A stretch of DNA of 64,000 nt from Candidatus Brocadia pituitae. Lineage in GTDB: Bacteria; Planctomycetota; Brocadiia; Brocadiales; Brocadiaceae. The notes below the pieces were generated by a model. It saw only the letters and a list, made by a program, of their open reading frames with translations. It did no database searches and had not been told where the DNA came from. The stretch spans positions 1,000,613 to 1,064,612 of the forward strand of contig AP021856.1 in the NCBI GenBank assembly GCA_017347445.1, written 5' to 3'. Both the position numbers and the translations under genes were made by a program. Shown piece after piece: positions 61,273 to 64,000 of this stretch; within the stretch, counting starts at the first letter, position 1, and the number at the start of each line of letters is the position of its first letter.

Positions 61273-62301
61273 TCAAGTCAGGCCCAGCGCTTTTTTTACA
61301 TAGTACTTTGCGCGGGTTCCAATTTTTTTCGTTGTGTATTTGGGTCCGAGCTTGTTGTAGCAGGCCGTTGTGATGGCGGACGAGCAGAGCACAACCGGAT
61401 CCGGTCCGGAAAACGCGTTTCCGATCTCGCCGAACGCCTTGAGGATGTTTTCCAGAAACCGTTCGTTTTGAGGCAGGCGATTGCCATACTTGGGCATTTT
61501 TTTCGCCTGGATCAGCATGGGATTGGTATTCATTTCCCAGATCTGAACCCGTCCGTCCTTGATTCCATAGTCGATGCGGCCGTAGCGCAGGCCGGCGGCG
61601 TCGGCAACCTTCCGCAATAAAGGTTCGTGTGGATTCTGTTCCATATAGGCGTATTCCTCTTCAAGCATGGAGTCATTGTACTCCATGTTTCCATCAAACT
61701 TCTGCATCCATTCCCGGCCGAAAAAGAGGTGACGGGGAATAATGGCATTACCGACACGGAATGCGGCGTATTTCCGGTAGATACCCTGGTCATCCGAAAT
61801 ATCGCAGAATTCCACGATCATCAGGTCATGGTAGATTTTTGCTTTATTCGGCAGGCTCTCGAGTGCCTTGTGCAGTTCCTTTTCCGAGTGCAGCAGCGGA
61901 GTCAGATTCCCGTTGTGTTCAGAAGCCTGTCGTATGAAAACCGGATAACGCTCAGGCAGTTCACCCTCGGACACCCAGTAGACATTGAAATCGTTGATGC
62001 CCTGTTCATAAGCATACTTCAGCAGGTTAAAGCGGCTCATGGAGCGGGTCGGGTGGTTGAGTACGGCTTCGGCCGGAAGCTGGGCGGCAATCTGCTCCCA
62101 AACCGGTTCCAGCGCACAGGCCTGTCCGGTTGAAAGCCGCTCAATATCGGCAAAAATACAGGCACCGCGCGGCAGTTCCCGCTTCCGGATCAGTTCACAG
62201 TATGGAATGAGTTTAATTGGAGTGCGCAACCGGTCCGGCCACGAGTCGATAAATGGCCGCACGGTGTAGGCGTGTCCAGATGTAAGAAAGAAATGAATCA
62301 C
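61273..62301 (-). CDS. ATP-grasp ligase-like protein
   Basis: A GTG start with AGGA at six bases. The 342-residue protein ends its ATP-grasp fold with GLRYGRIDYGIKDGRVQIWE and MNTNPML, the Mg-ATP acidic residues in E-x-N. ATP-grasp enzymes join a carboxylate to an amine or thiol. The N-terminal part (PIKLIPYCELIRKRELPRGA) is unlike peptide ligases I know. It is the first gene of the operon. No precursor-peptide gene was found nearby. Confidence 0.8.
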   Translation of the reverse strand: MIHFFLTSGHAYTVRPFIDSWPDRLRTPIKLIPYCELIRKRELPRGACIFADIERLSTGQACALEPVWEQIAAQLPAEAVLNHPTRSMSRFNLLKYAYEQGINDFNVYWVSEGELPERYPVFIRQASEHNGNLTPLLHSEKELHKALESLPNKAKIYHDLMIVEFCDISDDQGIYRKYAAFRVGNAIIPRHLFFGREWMQKFDGNMEYNDSMLEEEYAYMEQNPHEPLLRKVADAAGLRYGRIDYGIKDGRVQIWEMNTNPMLIQAKKMPKYGNRLPQNERFLENILKAFGEIGNAFSGPDPVVLCSSAITTACYNKLGPKYTTKKIGTRAKYYVKKALGLT

Positions 62302-62684
62302 GATAATCCTGGTAACTAAGGTATTGTCACGAAATAAGTATTACAACTTTTGTAGTTTTTTACTAGCCATTAATATTTAGTAGCGTTGTCAAGTGGAGAC
62401 CTGACAAAAGCCCTCCAGTGTATAGTTGTCATGCATCAAAGCCGTTGTAATACTAGGCAAGCCGTACCTTGGTAACGTTCAGCGCCCTTGCAATACTCCA
62501 TTTACTCACGTTTACCCGCATGTTAACCGTTCTCATTGCTCACTCTCCATCTCTTATTTTGTGCCCCCTTCCTCGTCTTTCTCTTTTCCATGCATGCCTC
62601 ATGGCAGTCTCGATTTTCTATCTTAACATACTGTCCAGTTTGTGGGGGTACACTATACCTCATACAAGGATTTATTAATTTTGC
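62302..62684. other. Spacer between imported block and tRNA-Pro
   Basis: No gene supported. It marks the return to lower GC. Confidence 0.4.
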
Positions 62685-62712
62685 TTGTATTTAAACAGAT
62701 ACACCGTATAAT
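62685..62712 (+). promoter_or_regulatory. Likely tRNA-Pro promoter
   Basis: TTGTAT, 16 bases, TATAAT; the -10 box is perfect and lies 43 bases before the tRNA. Confidence 0.55.
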
Positions 62713-62754
62713 AGCCAATTCATTACCCTTTTATGAGATGAGCAAATTCAACGA

Positions 62755-62832
<78 letters not shown>

Positions 62833-62928
62833 TTTCAACCGACAGCATCACAACAGTTCAATCCCAAAAATCTGAATTATTTTCGGGTAGATAACAAACT
62901 GGATAAAACATCCTGGTAAAATCCATGT

Positions 62929-63228
62929 CTATTTCTTTGGTTTTTTTGCTTTTCCCACCTTTTTTGGTACCGATTTTCTTACGGCCTTTTTTGCTTTTGG
63001 CAAAGGTGATGGACGGCAGAGCATTTCACGTTTTGAGGCAAGCCGGCCGCAAGAATCACAAATATATTTTAAATTAACAAGCTTGGGCGCACAGACATGT
63101 CTGGGATCACTTGATATCGTTCCGCAAAATTTACAGGTTACAACTTTTTTTGCCGGAATTGGATTACAAAGATGACCTTTCTCTTCCGTTACCAAATCAC
63201 ACGTTTTGCATGTATAAAGATTTGCCAT
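62929..63228 (-). CDS. Cys-rich protein with three CxxC units
   Basis: GAGAGGG before the ATG. 99 residues with CKTCDLVTEEKGHLC, CKFCGTISSDPRHVC and CDSCGRLASKREMLC, three repeats of C-x2-C-x10-12-C that look like zinc-binding units. A basic Lys/Ala/Pro tail (PKAKKAVRKSVPKKVGKAKK) follows, suited to nucleic acid binding. It is tied to the TPR gene downstream on the same strand, with a start 15 bases beyond that gene's stop. Function unknown. Confidence 0.75.
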   Translation of the reverse strand: MANLYTCKTCDLVTEEKGHLCNPIPAKKVVTCKFCGTISSDPRHVCAPKLVNLKYICDSCGRLASKREMLCRPSPLPKAKKAVRKSVPKKVGKAKKPKK

Positions 63229-63243
63229 ATATGCCCTCTCTTT

Positions 63244-64000
63244 CTATCCATTTTTTTTCTGATTATTTTTATAAATTAATAGGATATATTGTACCATTTC
63301 ATCTTCATTTTGAAAGACTTTTCTGAGAAAACGAGTTGCTTCTTTAATGTTTCCTTCCTTTAAAAATACCAAACCAATATTGCCGTAAGCTGCATCGAGA
63401 TGCTCGTCTAATGCTATTGCTATTTTGTATTCTTCGATTGCCAAATCGTAATTTTCATTCCGGTAATAAACCGTCCCTAAATTATTATGCAGTTTGGCGT
63501 TGTCCGGATTACCGCTAATGAGGGCCTTGTACTCTGCTATAGCATGCTGATAATCACCCTTTTCCTTATACGTTAATGCAAGGGAAGCACGGATCTCATC
63601 GTGTAACGGATACTCAGTGAGGGCTTGACGATAGGTTGCAATCGCCTTGTCATATTCTCTGTACTCCAGGAATCTGTTGCCTCTGAGCAGAAGGCGAATG
63701 TCGTGAGGGGTGCTGGTTGCCCAACACCAGATAAGAGTGGAAGAGATTATGAGGCCTATGGTCAGAAAGCTTCTTTTTTGGACCGTTTCTGGTGAGGACA
63801 CATATCTCTTCTCTAAGAGCTTTATCATGAAAACGCCAAAACACAATCCCCATGCAGCGCCGAGAAATGTCTGAAAACTTCCCAGCCATCTTTGAGTATA
63901 ATACGCAACCGTTAATCCACAAGCAACCAGCAAAAGGTCGTAATACCAGAGATATCCCGATGCTCCAGGAATTAGCCATCTGAACCGATGAACTGTTGAA
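63244..64000 (-). CDS. Membrane protein with TPR repeats, N-terminal part outside window
   Basis: The frame runs open past the right edge (GYLWYYDLLLVACGLTVAYY). Three hydrophobic helices (to about the TIGLIISSTLIWCWATS region) precede TPR repeats starting NRFLEYREYDKAIATYRQAL, with DAYGNIGLVF-type units at the C end. Such architecture is common in membrane-anchored scaffold proteins and glycosyltransferase-like TPR proteins. The true start is unknown, so the family cannot be fixed. Confidence 0.75.
   Translation of the reverse strand, partial: STVHRFRWLIPGASGYLWYYDLLLVACGLTVAYYTQRWLGSFQTFLGAAWGLCFGVFMIKLLEKRYVSSPETVQKRSFLTIGLIISSTLIWCWATSTPHDIRLLLRGNRFLEYREYDKAIATYRQALTEYPLHDEIRASLALTYKEKGDYQHAIAEYKALISGNPDNAKLHNNLGTVYYRNENYDLAIEEYKIAIALDEHLDAAYGNIGLVFLKEGNIKEATRFLRKVFQNEDEMVQYILLIYKNNQKKNG

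Overview
The window reads as a chromosomal segment of a Gram-negative, metal-rich, anaerobe-type bacterium. The nickel genes, SBBP-repeat secreted proteins, a deoxyhypusine-synthase-like gene, many small zinc-ribbon proteins and heavy loading with short intergenic repeats all fit an anammox planctomycete (Brocadiaceae). That placement is inferred from gene content, not from a marker gene. Most of the DNA is moderately AT-rich; 59.0-62.3 kb is clearly more GC-rich and looks imported.

Layout. 0-5 kb: the start of a CoA-disulfide-reductase-like flavoenzyme, broken toxin-antitoxin (TA) genes, then secreted or outer-membrane proteins of metal-handling type. 5.5-9.5 kb: an SBBP-repeat secreted protein, a Ca/Na antiporter and a CooT nickel-protein pair. 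9.8-16.5 kb: deoxyhypusine-synthase-like enzyme, outer-membrane proteins, and a nickel uptake operon (nikR-cbiM-small subunit-cbiQ-cbiO, minus strand) with a NikR operator ahead of nikR. 16.6-19.5 kb: a DUF748/AsmA-like protein. 20-25.4 kb: four TA modules, each flanked by copies of one 270-490 bp repeat. 25.5-28.7 kb: four genes of unknown function. 30-36 kb: lysS, a polysaccharide deacetylase, a PurD-like ATP-grasp protein and an unknown. 37.8-47.3 kb: the most interesting locus. 48-54 kb: membrane peptidase, Ogt, two M16 peptidases, adenosine-specific kinase, a broken EamA transporter and a formiminotransferase stub ended by an insertion sequence. 56-58.9 kb: a riboswitch-preceded zinc-ribbon gene, a beta-propeller protein and a partly broken TA pair. 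59-62.3 kb: ATP-grasp/radical SAM/2-hydroxyacid dehydrogenase cassette. 62.7-64 kb: tRNA-Pro, a Cys-rich protein and a TPR membrane protein running off the end.

The candidate new system lies at 37.8-42.8 kb. A cyclic-di-GMP-I riboswitch with an overlapping terminator precedes a subtilase (S8) gene. The protein ends in nine Cys-x-Arg-Ala/Thr-Pro units plus a tenth degenerate one. Next come a PqqD-domain radical SAM/SPASM enzyme and a stand-alone copy of the subtilase prodomain. I read this as a protease whose own repetitive tail is the substrate of a radical SAM peptide-modifying enzyme. An IS630-type element (38822-39966) sits inside the protease gene at a TA dinucleotide; removing it with one TA copy restores a single 615-residue frame. 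Two more c-di-GMP-I riboswitches occur, one before a small zinc-ribbon gene and one before a decayed PLP-enzyme gene.

The window is also crowded with repeats: three short palindromic families, a G-run/C-run hairpin family with five copies, and a block of six TGTTACAC direct repeats.
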